A DNA stretch of 64,000 nucleotides from Chromatiaceae bacterium (GCA_024235215.1 JACKMU010000007.1:186001-250000); one strand, 5' to 3'. Numbered from the stretch's first letter, positions 45,398 to 53,753 are shown. The notes: a model not told the origin generated them from the letters alone. Numbers and translations are program-made.

Positions 45398-46366
45398 TCA
45401 TCGCACCTCCTGGCAGGTCTCCTCCTCACACAGATTCACCTCGATGGTGACATGTGCAAGGCTATGAAAATCGTGCAGAAGGTCCTTGTAGTGTTCAGTT
45501 GGTTTCGGATGATGTGTAACCAGTGAGATGATGGCGGCAAAATGGTTGGCACCTACCTGCCAAACGTGCATGTCGGCGATTCTGTTATCCGCATCTTGTT
45601 CGATAGCGGTCTTGATCGCGGACTGATAATCCTCGGTAATACTGGCGTCCAACAGTATCGGAGCACTCTGCTTCATCAGGCCATAGGACCAGCGCGTGAT
45701 GATGACTGCTCCCACTACGCCCATCACTGGATCCAACCAGTGCCAACCGAAGTACTTGCCCGAGAGAAGTGCGACGATAGCCAGGAGCGAAGTCAGCGCA
45801 TCCGCCAGAACATGAAAATAGGCGGCTCTCAGATTGTGATCATGGTGGTGCTGATCATCATGCTGATGGTGATGATCATCATGCCCATGATTATCCCCAT
45901 CGTGATGATGAGGATCGTCCTTGAGCAGCAACGCGCTTATCATGTTGACCAACAGCCCCAGACTGGCGACCAGGATCGCCTCATTGAAATGGATCTGATG
46001 GGGATCGAAGATACGCTGTACCGATTCCAGCAGCATGACCAAAGCCACCACCGCAAGGGTCACCGCGCTGGTGAATCCACCCAGAATGCTGACTTTACCA
46101 GTGCCGAAAGAGTACGCCGGATTCTCTGCATGCTGCCGCGCATACCGATAGGCAAAAATCGTAATCGTAAAGGCGGCCACATGGGTGCCCATATGCCAGC
46201 CATCGGCCAGCAGCGCCATCGAGCCGAACAGCGTTCCGGCAATGATCTCGACCACCATCGTGACTGCAGTGAGCAGCAGCACATAGTGGGTGCGTCGCTC
46301 ACTTTTTTCACTGACATTGGCGTAGCTGTGACTGTGTTGTAATTTTTCGAGTGTATCAATGTGCAT
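45398..46366 (-). CDS. dmeF: Cation diffusion facilitator, DmeF-type metal exporter
   Basis: This proton-coupled exporter has six membrane helices. From the ATG at 46366 it has 322 residues. The LADGWHMGTH motif in the second helix is that of the DmeF group (Co, Ni). A long His/Asp-rich cytoplasmic loop (about residues 160-185, PHHHDGDNHGHDDHHH) separates the last helices, and HVLADALTS carries the second metal site. An upstream frame to 46573 overlaps the neighbour and is unlikely. It follows the GDT1-family gene by 29 bases, giving a two-gene metal-export unit. Confidence 0.93.
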   Translation of the reverse strand: MHIDTLEKLQHSHSYANVSEKSERRTHYVLLLTAVTMVVEIIAGTLFGSMALLADGWHMGTHVAAFTITIFAYRYARQHAENPAYSFGTGKVSILGGFTSAVTLAVVALVMLLESVQRIFDPHQIHFNEAILVASLGLLVNMISALLLKDDPHHHDGDNHGHDDHHHQHDDQHHHDHNLRAAYFHVLADALTSLLAIVALLSGKYFGWHWLDPVMGVVGAVIITRWSYGLMKQSAPILLDASITEDYQSAIKTAIEQDADNRIADMHVWQVGANHFAAIISLVTHHPKPTEHYKDLLHDFHSLAHVTIEVNLCEEETCQEVR

Positions 46367-46395
46367 CTCTGTTTCATCCCAATGCAGTGCATTGC

Positions 46396-46995
46396 CTAAA
46401 CCGGTGCGTTCAATCCAACCAATGCCCGCCAAGCAGCAAGCACGGCAAACAAAAGGAAAATACCTCCAGCGACGCGATGCAACCAGACGAGCGGCAGTCT
46501 CTGCAGCAGTGTACGGCCGGCCCAGACACCCAATATCGACACGGTGATCAGTGCGATTGTCGCTCCTATCCAAACCGAGACCGACTCCATGCTGCCGGCG
46601 AGACCAGCTACCGCGATCTGGGTCTTATCACCAAACTCTGCGACAAAAATAAGACTCAGTGTAGTGACAAAAAGCGTGTGTCCCGGACGTTCCTGCACAA
46701 CCTCCCCGTCCCCATCCTCCTGCACACGTAATGCATGGATACCGAATAGGGTAAACAGCACAGCAACCACACCGGCAATCACCCGTTCGGGCACCCAGAC
46801 TGCAACACCTGCACCAAACAACACCGCCAGAGTATTGAGTATCACAAATGCGGATGCAGCGCCCAGGATCACCGGCATGTGGCGATGACGAGCCGCCAGC
46901 GCCATACAGACGAGTTGACTCTTATCACCCAACTCGGCCAATGAGATCAACGTAAAGGTGGAAAAGATCGTGGAGAGAGATTCAGCAGGAACCAT
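46396..46995 (-). CDS. TMEM165/GDT1 (UPF0016) family cation transporter
   Basis: The 199-residue protein has two copies of the hallmark E-x-G-D-(K/R)-(S/T): ELGDKS at residues 21-26 and EFGDKT at about 114-119, each in the first helix of a three-helix repeat. Characterised members export manganese (or calcium/manganese) against protons. GAGGG precedes the ATG. It is the first gene of the unit with dmeF. A yybP-ykoY (manganese) riboswitch, frequent before this family, was looked for upstream and not seen. Confidence 0.93.
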   Translation of the reverse strand: MVPAESLSTIFSTFTLISLAELGDKSQLVCMALAARHRHMPVILGAASAFVILNTLAVLFGAGVAVWVPERVIAGVVAVLFTLFGIHALRVQEDGDGEVVQERPGHTLFVTTLSLIFVAEFGDKTQIAVAGLAGSMESVSVWIGATIALITVSILGVWAGRTLLQRLPLVWLHRVAGGIFLLFAVLAAWRALVGLNAPV

Positions 46996-47053
46996 CTATT
47001 GGAACCCTCATGTGAATTTGTTGGTCGGGAAGTGATAGCAAACAGTAAAAAGT

Positions 47054-47222
47054 TTAAGAGCCTGCCTGAATCATGGGGGATCGCAGCGAGGGAGTGGGAG
47101 AGCGAGGCCAAATTGTTCTCGATTTGACATACATGGTAGGCTTGTGTAACGAAAATCGGGGAGAATTTGGACTGTTCTGCCACTTCCGCAGTAGAAACAT
47201 CCATAGTCCGACCGGCTCTTAA
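47054..47222. mobile_element. 169-bp foldback (MITE-like) repeat element
   Basis: The ends are inverted repeats: TTAAGAGCCTGCCTGA at the left against TTAAGAGCCGGTCGGA from the right, 13 of 16 identical with the first nine perfect. Inside, 47108-47125 and 47153-47170 are again inverted (15 of 18), so the whole element can fold back on itself. The right end covers the stop codon of the carbonic anhydrase gene. No transposase is encoded. It looks like a non-autonomous palindromic element or long REP-type repeat, and only one copy is in the window. Confidence 0.55.
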
Positions 47223-47743
47223 CTCTGCGGTTTGAGATGGGTACGGTAATACATCGCTTTTTCCACATAGACATCTGCAGACCTACGCAGTCGCGCCATC
47301 GCTTTTTCATCCAACATACGAACCACCGTTCCCGGTGTGCCCACCACAAGTGAGTTATCCGGAATCTGCTTACCCTCTCCTACCAGAGTGTTGGCTCCGA
47401 TAATGCAATTGCGACCAATCTTCGCTCCATTCAATATCACTGAATTGATGCCGATCAGGCTGTAGTCACCAACCACACACCCATGCAACATGGCCAGGTG
47501 ACCAACGGTGACCCCCTCCCCCAGCGTGAGCGGATAACCTGGGTCAGTATGCAGCACGCAACCATCCTGCACATTACTGCGCTTGCCGATGGTGATGGTT
47601 TCATTGTCGCCGCGCAGCACCGCATTGAACCAGACACTGGCCTGCATCTCCAATACCACTTTGCCGATCAACATTGCCCCCGGCGCTACGTATTGTCCCT
47701 CACCACACATCTGAACCTGGTCTTCACTCAGCGTGAATATCAT
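47219..47743 (-). CDS. Gamma carbonic anhydrase family protein (YrdA/PaaY-like)
   Basis: This left-handed beta-helix hexapeptide protein of 174 residues has the metal histidines H65, H82 and H87 (VLHTD, VGHLAMLHG) and the RGD at 44-46 of the gamma-CA family. AGGAGAG precedes the ATG. Carbonic anhydrase activity is possible but not assured for this short bacterial branch. The last codon and stop lie within the inverted terminal repeat of the element at 47054, so the gene's 3' end was probably set or altered by that insertion. Confidence 0.93.
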   Translation of the reverse strand: MIFTLSEDQVQMCGEGQYVAPGAMLIGKVVLEMQASVWFNAVLRGDNETITIGKRSNVQDGCVLHTDPGYPLTLGEGVTVGHLAMLHGCVVGDYSLIGINSVILNGAKIGRNCIIGANTLVGEGKQIPDNSLVVGTPGTVVRMLDEKAMARLRRSADVYVEKAMYYRTHLKPQS

Positions 47744-47951
47744 GCAGTCTCTCCTTCAGGCGGACAGTTTCAATCTAGCCGGCGGGTACCATACAGAAAC
47801 TCCCCTATGATAGAAACTGAAAAATCCAATGCGACCTTCTTTTCGGGGATTTTTTAGATGCGCTATTTAAGCTTTTCCTGCTTGGCCGATGCCTTCAACC
47901 GAACAATCTTATTTCTGAACCTCAAAGAAACCATTATTTAAGGGGTAAGTA

Positions 47952-47973
47952 TGTAACAAAATAAATTGTTACA
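47952..47973. promoter_or_regulatory. Inverted-repeat operator TGTAACA-N8-TGTTACA
   Basis: Two 7-base arms are perfectly inverted, separated by eight A/T bases. The same arms with N9 occur at 52290-52316, near the sigma-54 response regulator gene. It lies about 210 bases upstream of the expected start from the -24/-12 box at 48154, a distance at which enhancer-like sites work. Confidence 0.5.
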
Positions 47974-48153
47974 GTTTCTTTCCAGATTCAAAATATGAAC
48001 ATAATATTATGTTTTTATTATATTTAATTGTAACTCTTGCAGTGAATCTGAAAAATAGCCAGCAAATTGTTACACCCCTGCATGCGCGGACATATCCTCT
48101 GTTAGTTTATTTATCTTATTGATTTTATATATTTTCAATAAATTAGCACTTAC

Positions 48154-48170
48154 TGGAATGTTTTCTGCAT
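48154..48170 (+). promoter_or_regulatory. Candidate sigma-54 promoter of the 48317 gene
   Basis: TGG at 48154-48156 and TGCAT at 48166-48170 give GG and GC ten bases apart, as in -24/-12 promoters. The -24 lacks the CAC extension. The start would be near 48181, about 135 bases before the ATG. Confidence 0.4.
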
Positions 48171-48316
48171 CAACTTTTTCAAGATTTTGATTCTGCAATC
48201 CAGGAACGGCAATAGTTTCAGAGCAAATTGATGCCCAACCAGTCGTAAACCGGGTCGTAAGCTTTTAAGCAGACAGCTTCAATCTGTCAAGTGACCGCAG
48301 CTAAGGAAGTAACCTT

Positions 48317-48541
48317 ATGAATTACGTGAAATTATTGAACGAATTGCAAACTGAACTTGATGCGTCAGCGCAGTGCCGTCAGAGACACCAGGATGCCAGA
48401 AAAGCATTCCTGATGCGATTCAAAGCCGAAGAGCAGAAGTTGAGGCAGAAATTAAAAAACACCAATGACGAAGAGAGCCGTTGCAAGTGGGAGAGGAAAC
48501 TGGGATTGGTACAAGAAGCCTACGTCATCCTGAATGCATGA
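48317..48541 (+). CDS. Small helical hypothetical protein
   Basis: The 74-residue protein is almost all charged helix (ELQTELDASAQCRQRHQDAR, KAEEQKLRQKLKN) with no membrane segment. AAGGAAGT precedes the ATG. I do not recognise it. It is followed 42 bases later by a 37-codon membrane ORF with a good ribosome site, and preceded by the regulatory region with sigma-54-like signals. Confidence 0.6.
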   Translation: MNYVKLLNELQTELDASAQCRQRHQDARKAFLMRFKAEEQKLRQKLKNTNDEESRCKWERKLGLVQEAYVILNA

Positions 48542-48583
48542 TCTTTACCAGAAACCAATTATTCAATTTAAAGGAGAATTGAT

Positions 48584-48697
48584 ATGAAATCCGCCGGTAT
48601 CGCCAAATACGAAAAGTCTGCTGCCTATCTTCTGCTGAAGCCAGCGCTGTTTGTTTGCGCTACTTTCTCGCTGGTCGCGATGTTGAGTCTCATCTAA
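48584..48697 (+). CDS. 37-residue predicted membrane micro-protein
   Basis: The ORF begins with ATG eight bases after AAGGAGAA and ends with TAA. It reads MKSAGIAKYEKSAAYLLLKP and then a hydrophobic run (about residues 15-37) ending in MLSLI. A short basic N-terminus with one helix fits a small inner-membrane protein. It is below normal gene-calling length; the strong ribosome site and its place behind the 74-residue gene are the evidence. Confidence 0.5.
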   Translation: MKSAGIAKYEKSAAYLLLKPALFVCATFSLVAMLSLI

Positions 48698-49382
48698 TCG
48701 GGCAAACTACTGATTCGGCTTTGAAACAGATCGCTCAGTTCAGTCAGGCATTCGACCCTGTCCAACGCAACAAGCCAATACCCGCTGCGAGCAGGGGGTG
48801 GGGAGCGAATCAAAATTCAATAGATCGTCCGCTGAGTTGAGTGATCTTCTGATCTGGCAGACTTTATGCGTTCTCGTCTGCTTCTCCAAGAGTAAATTTA
48901 TACCGCATGATTAGATTCGTTTGAATTTTTATAGCTTTAATAAAAAAAGGCGTGTAATCACGAAGCATATTCTGCTGCGTATTTTGGGAAAGCGCAGTGA
49001 CAACGCCCAGAGAAGCGCCAGCACCCCAAACCACAACCGGTGGTTATTTCACCGCAGCATTCACAGCAGTAAGCCGTATGGAAGCGCTCTCCCTCCTACC
49101 GAAGCCTGAGTTAGATCAACAACTAGCAATGAAGTACCCTATGTCGACGCGCTCACTCAGGCTTTGAGCAGGTCACATCTCACAGCTTCCCTACGTTTCA
49201 GTTGCCTCACTTCTGATTCTCTGCTGTTGAGGACTTTGGATGACGGCACGCGAAAAAAAGACCGATTTCAATGGCCAGTGACTGCATACCGGTTGGATTC
49301 AGCATCTCGAACCAATGGTTCACCCTTGTAACCAACGTTGTATTCTCAACATTATCAACGCCAAACGATGGCTTAACCTTGC

Positions 49383-49428
49383 AAAAAAACCGCGGGCCGT
49401 TGCGTCCAAAGACGAAACGACCCGCGGT
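49383..49428 (-). terminator. Strong intrinsic terminator (minus strand)
   Basis: On minus, the 8-base stem ACCGCGGG/CCCGCGGT continues with CGTT/AACG and GTC/GAC around a 4-base loop and is followed by seven T. It lies about 170 bases after the Na/Pi symporter stop. It is the clearest intrinsic terminator in the window. Confidence 0.85.
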
Positions 49429-49567
49429 TAACGACAACCTGCTCAAAACGCCGGATTCTGTCCCGACAAATTAGTATCTGTCCGGAAATTTTACCGACCT
49501 TCGAAATACCGGAATCGGAAAAGGTGTTGATTCCTCCGGATTCCGTCTTCACCAAGTAATCGGCTCC

Positions 49568-49585
49568 AAAAAAGCGCACGCTTTT
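49568..49585 (-). terminator. Short hairpin directly after the Na/Pi symporter
   Basis: AAAAGCG and CGCTTTT form a 7-base stem with a tight loop and a T6 tail on minus, 16 bases after the stop codon. It is weaker than the terminator at 49383 and may serve both strands. Confidence 0.5.
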
Positions 49586-49600
49586 CTGGATAGATATACT

Positions 49601-51463
49601 TTATTTCTTGGTGGAAAACCCAGCCATTTTCACTACTGAACGGGCTCCCGTCCCGGTCGCAACCGCCATTTCGGCTGCTGCCTGTTCGGCTTCATCATCA
49701 TCCAGAGCAAGCTCACTAGCGACCTCACGCTCTGTAATATCATGGCTGGCAAAGAGTACTTCACCCATCTGGACCAGGTTCTTTGCCACATCGTACGCAT
49801 ATGCAGAGTCGTTCATCAGCGAGGTCGCCATCTGCGCAGTGATTCGATTCTCCCGGATCAGGACCTCGAGAATACCGTTGGCAGTGCTGTCGTTCTCCTC
49901 CATATCCAGTTTGATGGCATCCAAAGAGAGCACACTGGTGGGATCATCCGGTTCGTTGCGAGCTTCGGCAAGATGTCGCAGCACCTCACCAAGATGGACC
50001 CTGATAGAGTTGTACTCCGCCCGGATATCCTGGTTATCCGAGACGATGTACTGCTTAAGGTTCTTATGCATGTGTTTGGTGTCTTTGATCGCCTCGACGA
50101 TATCGCGTCCTGCGGCACGCAATCGGAAGAGCTCATCCGACTGCTCAGGAGTCATGTTGACGCCAGCACGGCTGATGAAGTTGACGATCGCGCTGTAGAG
50201 TCCCTTGACGTTCTGGTTGTACTCCTCATCGATGTCTATGGGCACCACTTTACTCTCCCGTTTGACTACATCATCCAGATCCTTGTCAGAGAGAATGTCG
50301 TGCCGATGCAGACTCAACCCATGCGCGATAATGGCGAAGGCGTTATCGTAGAGATGCAAAGTCTCCTTGCGTACCGCCTCGATTGCGGTATCAGGCAACT
50401 CGATGACCGAGTCGTTGAGGTATTTGGGCTCGGCGCTGGTGAGTCTCTTGTCCGGCATTGCTCGCATCAGAAAATTGACCAGCTGGTTGGTGAACGGCAT
50501 CATCACCACGATGCCGATGGTGTTGAATACAGTATGAAACACTGCCAGTTTCATGGTCCAGTCATCAGCGGCGATACCGATCGCAGCAGCCAAGACATCC
50601 ACACCCGCCATCAACTGATAGATCATGGAGATGGCAATCACCGCGGTCACACAGTTGAAGATCAGATGCGCTCCCGCCAGACGTTTACCCATCACATTGG
50701 AACTCAGGGAACCAAGAATGGCGGTGATCGTGGTGCCGATGTTGGCCCCGATCGCCAGGCCGAGTCCATTCTCGTAAGTGATCTGCCCGGCTGCCAGTGC
50801 GGCAATGATGATCACCAGCGTGGCATGACTGGACTGCATGATCACAGTTGCTGCCACGCCTAGCAGAGAGAAGAGAATCACGCCGGTGTAGCCGTCGACC
50901 GAAAATTTGGTCAGATCGATGGTATCGCGGAACGCTTCGAACCCCTCTTTCATGTGGTGGATACCGAGAAACAGAAATCCCAGACCCGCCAGGATATAGC
51001 CAACTCCGTTCAACGATTTGGATTTTTGGAAAACCAAAATGATGCCGAATACCAGCATCGGCATCGCATAGGCGGAGATTTTTACTTTCATGCCAAGACC
51101 GGCAATCAGCCAGGCGCCGGTGGTGGTACCCAAGTTGGCGCCGAAGATGATACCGACCCCCGCCGCCAGCGTGATTAATCCTGCGCCGAGAAACGAGATG
51201 GTAATCACAGAAACCAGTGAGCTGGACTGCATCAGCGTAGTGGACACGACACCGAAAGAGAGACTCTTCCAGATATTGTCCGTGGTTTTACGCAACAGTC
51301 GTTCCAGCAACCCGCCGGTAAATGCCTTGAACCCCTCCTCCAGAGCTAGCATGCCAAACAGGAATATCGCTACGCCCGCGGATATCTCTTTGAAATCGGG
51401 GCTTATCCAAAAACCGTAAGCCAGTATCAGCAACATGCTGGGTAAGAATATTTTTTTAATCAT
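49601..51463 (-). CDS. Na/Pi cotransporter family protein with PhoU-like C-terminus
   Basis: The 620-residue membrane protein takes up phosphate with sodium. Two inverted repeats of the PNaS family carry the motif QSSS: LMQSSSLVSV (about 78-87) and VIMQSSHATLV (about 208-218), each followed by a GANLGTT/GANIGTT stretch. The last 270 residues form a helical cytoplasmic region like PhoU. It is monocistronic, with two terminators downstream. Confidence 0.94.
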   Translation of the reverse strand: MIKKIFLPSMLLILAYGFWISPDFKEISAGVAIFLFGMLALEEGFKAFTGGLLERLLRKTTDNIWKSLSFGVVSTTLMQSSSLVSVITISFLGAGLITLAAGVGIIFGANLGTTTGAWLIAGLGMKVKISAYAMPMLVFGIILVFQKSKSLNGVGYILAGLGFLFLGIHHMKEGFEAFRDTIDLTKFSVDGYTGVILFSLLGVAATVIMQSSHATLVIIIAALAAGQITYENGLGLAIGANIGTTITAILGSLSSNVMGKRLAGAHLIFNCVTAVIAISMIYQLMAGVDVLAAAIGIAADDWTMKLAVFHTVFNTIGIVVMMPFTNQLVNFLMRAMPDKRLTSAEPKYLNDSVIELPDTAIEAVRKETLHLYDNAFAIIAHGLSLHRHDILSDKDLDDVVKRESKVVPIDIDEEYNQNVKGLYSAIVNFISRAGVNMTPEQSDELFRLRAAGRDIVEAIKDTKHMHKNLKQYIVSDNQDIRAEYNSIRVHLGEVLRHLAEARNEPDDPTSVLSLDAIKLDMEENDSTANGILEVLIRENRITAQMATSLMNDSAYAYDVAKNLVQMGEVLFASHDITEREVASELALDDDEAEQAAAEMAVATGTGARSVVKMAGFSTKK

Positions 51464-51674
51464 CAGTCTGTTTCTCTACCTTTGGGAAATATTAAGTTTG
51501 ATGAGTTGCCACGAAGCAGTAACACCAAATGCTATGTGTCTCTCACTTCTCATTCTAGCCAATAAATCAATTCATCACTTTCTAAGCATTTTTGCTGGCA
51601 ACTCTGGATAATGGCTTCCTCTTACTGTTCCTTGTACGGGAAGCCGGTGTTGTGAAGTGCCGTCAAAACCCTTC

Positions 51675-51977
51675 CTATTCAACCTGACGTACCAAACGCC
51701 CGGGATCGCTGCCAATCGTCTGGCTGGCTTCCCCCATGTGATCGAGCATACCCGATTCCCTCTCCTTGTGATTGTTTGTGCGCTTGCCGAATAGGCGCAC
51801 AATGAGTGGTGAAAACTGTGCAATCAGGAAAAAACCAGAGGTGATGGCAACGCCCTCCATACCCATTAATTGATAAGCAACAAAATTCAGATAGAGATAA
51901 ATAACGCCCAGCGCAGCGCGCCAGAAAGCATTCATCCTTTTATCGTTGACTGGATACAATCTCCTTTCCTGTTTCAT
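51675..51977 (-). CDS. Small two-helix membrane protein, unknown
   Basis: The 100-residue protein has two hydrophobic segments (about 19-40 and 43-62; IYLYLNFVAYQLMG and ITSGFFLIAQFSPLIV), then a charged tail. It is not recognised. The ATG at 51977 overlaps the preceding gene by 38 bases; an ATG at 51938, right behind that gene's stop, is an alternative start. Both genes lie downstream of the sigma-54-like promoter at 52193. Confidence 0.55.
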   Translation of the reverse strand: MKQERRLYPVNDKRMNAFWRAALGVIYLYLNFVAYQLMGMEGVAITSGFFLIAQFSPLIVRLFGKRTNNHKERESGMLDHMGEASQTIGSDPGRLVRQVE

Positions 51978-52185
51978 CGATCGTTTCTCGTACTTGCGTT
52001 ACTGTCCAACGCAGCAAATATTTTGCTGCGCGTGTCTGCCCTTCGCCGAACTCGATCCACCGTTTCACTGCTTTCACAAAGTCAAGCAGTTGGTTAACCT
52101 TATCCAACATGCATAATTCACGCCAAATTCTTGCGTTATTCTTTTTGATAAATGTCAGTATCTTGATTTCAATCTGACTCGACAT
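51940..52185 (-). CDS. Small hypothetical protein downstream of a sigma-54-like promoter
   Basis: The frame encodes an amphipathic helical protein (QLLDFVKAVKRWIEFGEGQT, VTQVRETIDETGKEI) without membrane segments. Its start is uncertain: a TTG at 52209, an ATG at 52185 (81 residues) and an ATG at 52110 (56 residues) are in frame. If transcription starts from the -24/-12 box at 52193-52209, near 52182, only the 52110 start fits. It overlaps the two-helix membrane gene downstream. Function unknown. Confidence 0.5.
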   Translation of the reverse strand: MSSQIEIKILTFIKKNNARIWRELCMLDKVNQLLDFVKAVKRWIEFGEGQTRAAKYLLRWTVTQVRETIDETGKEIVSSQR

Positions 52186-52192
52186 TCCAACA

Positions 52193-52209
52193 GGCAAGGG
52201 TGTAACCAA
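52193..52209 (-). promoter_or_regulatory. Candidate sigma-54 promoter
   Basis: On minus the sequence is TTGGTTACACCCTTGCC: GG and GC are exactly ten bases apart and the -12 TTGC is complete. Expected start of transcription is about 52182. An inverted-repeat site stands about 120 bases upstream, and the gene of a sigma-54 activator ends just beyond it. Confidence 0.5.
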
Positions 52210-52289
52210 GTGAGTGTGATAGCGGCATTAATCCAGGATATGTTAATTTTATTCCTAATAAAACAGTATGTTATATGCATTGAACAGGA

Positions 52290-52316
52290 GGTGTAACATT
52301 TTTAATTTGTTACACC
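52290..52316. promoter_or_regulatory. Inverted-repeat operator GGTGTAACA-N9-TGTTACACC
   Basis: Perfect 9-base arms separated by nine A/T bases. Its centre (52303) is about 121 bases upstream of the start predicted from the -24/-12 box at 52193, the usual place of an enhancer for a sigma-54 activator. The same core arms recur at 47952-47973. Confidence 0.6.
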
Positions 52317-52352
52317 CTCTGTTTAGAATGGATTGAATTTGTCGGATGAGCG

Positions 52353-53753
52353 TTATTTGCGATTAGCGAGTCGGCGATTGAGTGCCGGACGGGATATTCC
52401 CAGAAGTGTAGCAGCAGTCCCCTGATTGCCGCCCGCCCGGCGCATCGCTTCTCTGATATGCATCTCCTCGGCCTCCTTCAGCGTTGGAAACTGCCCTTCC
52501 TGAACCGGTGCGCTCTCCATTGTCTGGTGCTGGACCGGCTTCTGCTGGGTCTTGATAAGTTTGCGGAAACTTTTTACCGACAACACCCGGCCTGTTGGAT
52601 GTTGCGCCATCACATCGAAAAGCATCGCTCGTAATTCACGGACATTTCCGGGGAAATAGTAGTTCTCAAGCAGTGTTATCAGTTCGGTTGGCAGATTTGG
52701 TACCTTGCGCTGCATCGCCTCCCCCGCCTCCATCGCAAAATGGGCAAGCAGTACCGGAATATCCTCTCGGCGCTCACGCAGCGGCGGTATATCGATCTGA
52801 TGCACCGATAGCCGGAAATAGAGATCGGGTCGAAACTTGCCTCTATCCATGCGTTCACGTAAATCACGATTGGTGGCACAGATCACCCTCACGTCAGCGA
52901 TCTTGGCTACGTCAGAGCCGAGTGGATGGTACTCCTGCTCTTGCAGCAGACGTAGCAGCTTGACCTGGGAGGCTGCTTTCAGGTCGCCAATCTCATCCAG
53001 GAAGAGTGTACCGCCGCTGGCCTGGGCAACCAATCCTTCACGCGAGCTCTCTGCGCCAGAAAAAGCTCCCTTTTTATGTCCGAACAACGTATCTGAGAAG
53101 AGCGCATCGTCGAGTCCAGCGACATTGAGTGTCACCAGCGGTCCAGCTCGATTGCTGAGTTCGTGCACGGCTGCTGCGAACAGCTCTTTTCCGGTGCCGG
53201 TCTCCCCCGATATGAGCACAGGCTCACCTGATTCGGATACCGCCTCGGCGTATTGGAACAGCGTGCGCATCTTTCTGCTGACGGTCACAATCCGGGAGAA
53301 AGCCTCGCCATGTTCGAGATGGTCGGTTATCAGATAACGTTTCAGCGTATCCACCTGCTGTCTCAATGCCCGTAACTCCATGGCGCGCTTAATACTGGAT
53401 ATCAGACGGTTCTCCTCCACCGGCTTGACCAGATAGTCGAAAGCCCCCTCCTTCATACACTGCACCGCCGACTCAATCTCCTGGGAGGCCGTCATCATCA
53501 CAACCGGCAGATCCGGAAATGCTCTAACGATTTCCGGCAGTAGTTTGTTTCCCGGAATATAGGGCATAAACAGATCCAACACGACGACGGAAACCTCGTG
53601 TGACTCCAGATAGGGCATCAAATCCCGGCTGTCATCAAATGTTTGGACATTCCTGATCCCAGCACTGAGAAGAATCATCCTGGTGCTGAGCAGCACAGAC
53701 TGTTCGTCATCGACCAGTACTACCGGAATCGTTGATGGCTTCTGTGGGGGCAT
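52353..53753 (-). CDS. Sigma-54-dependent response regulator
   Basis: The 466-residue NtrC-type regulator begins at the ATG at 53753, right after GGAGGAGG; the frame upstream to 53792 overlaps the kinase stop. The receiver has phospho-site D60 (VVVLDLFMP). The AAA+ domain has Walker A GETGTGKE (183-190) and GAFSGA (229-234) where most activators have GAFTGA. A Fis-type helix-turn-helix ends the protein (GNQGTAATLLGISRPALNRR). It starts 17 bases behind the kinase gene, its likely partner. Proposed targets are the two inverted-repeat sites described. Confidence 0.93.
   Translation of the reverse strand: MPPQKPSTIPVVLVDDEQSVLLSTRMILLSAGIRNVQTFDDSRDLMPYLESHEVSVVVLDLFMPYIPGNKLLPEIVRAFPDLPVVMMTASQEIESAVQCMKEGAFDYLVKPVEENRLISSIKRAMELRALRQQVDTLKRYLITDHLEHGEAFSRIVTVSRKMRTLFQYAEAVSESGEPVLISGETGTGKELFAAAVHELSNRAGPLVTLNVAGLDDALFSDTLFGHKKGAFSGAESSREGLVAQASGGTLFLDEIGDLKAASQVKLLRLLQEQEYHPLGSDVAKIADVRVICATNRDLRERMDRGKFRPDLYFRLSVHQIDIPPLRERREDIPVLLAHFAMEAGEAMQRKVPNLPTELITLLENYYFPGNVRELRAMLFDVMAQHPTGRVLSVKSFRKLIKTQQKPVQHQTMESAPVQEGQFPTLKEAEEMHIREAMRRAGGNQGTAATLLGISRPALNRRLANRK

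Larger units (their letters stand above)
47744..48316. other. Long AT-rich regulatory region
   Basis: No gene is supported in these 573 bases. They contain the inverted repeat at 47952-47973, a perfect 16-base palindrome AACATAATATTATGTT at 47998-48013, a TGTTACA half-site at 48068-48074 and a -24/-12-like box at 48154-48170. The density of signals suggests the elaborate control region of the small genes downstream. Confidence 0.5.
48698..49600. other. Gene-poor stretch upstream of the Na/Pi symporter's 3' end
   Basis: In these 900 bases I find only short open frames without ribosome sites or coding-like composition (for example 48921-49109 on plus and 49207-49446 on minus). The right part holds two terminators for the minus-strand gene at 49601. 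The rest may be decayed sequence. Confidence 0.4.

Noticed and set aside
46996..47218. Possible manganese (yybP-ykoY) riboswitch before the GDT1-family gene
   Set aside because: The conserved riboswitch segments are absent; most of the region is the foldback element.
48921..49109. Short plus-strand frame (62 codons) in the gene-poor stretch
   Set aside because: No ribosome site, biased Ser/Arg/His composition, and no recognisable motif.
49742..50863. 373-codon plus-strand frame opposite the Na/Pi symporter gene
   Set aside because: His- and Arg-rich translation typical of an antisense shadow; the symporter motifs are on minus.
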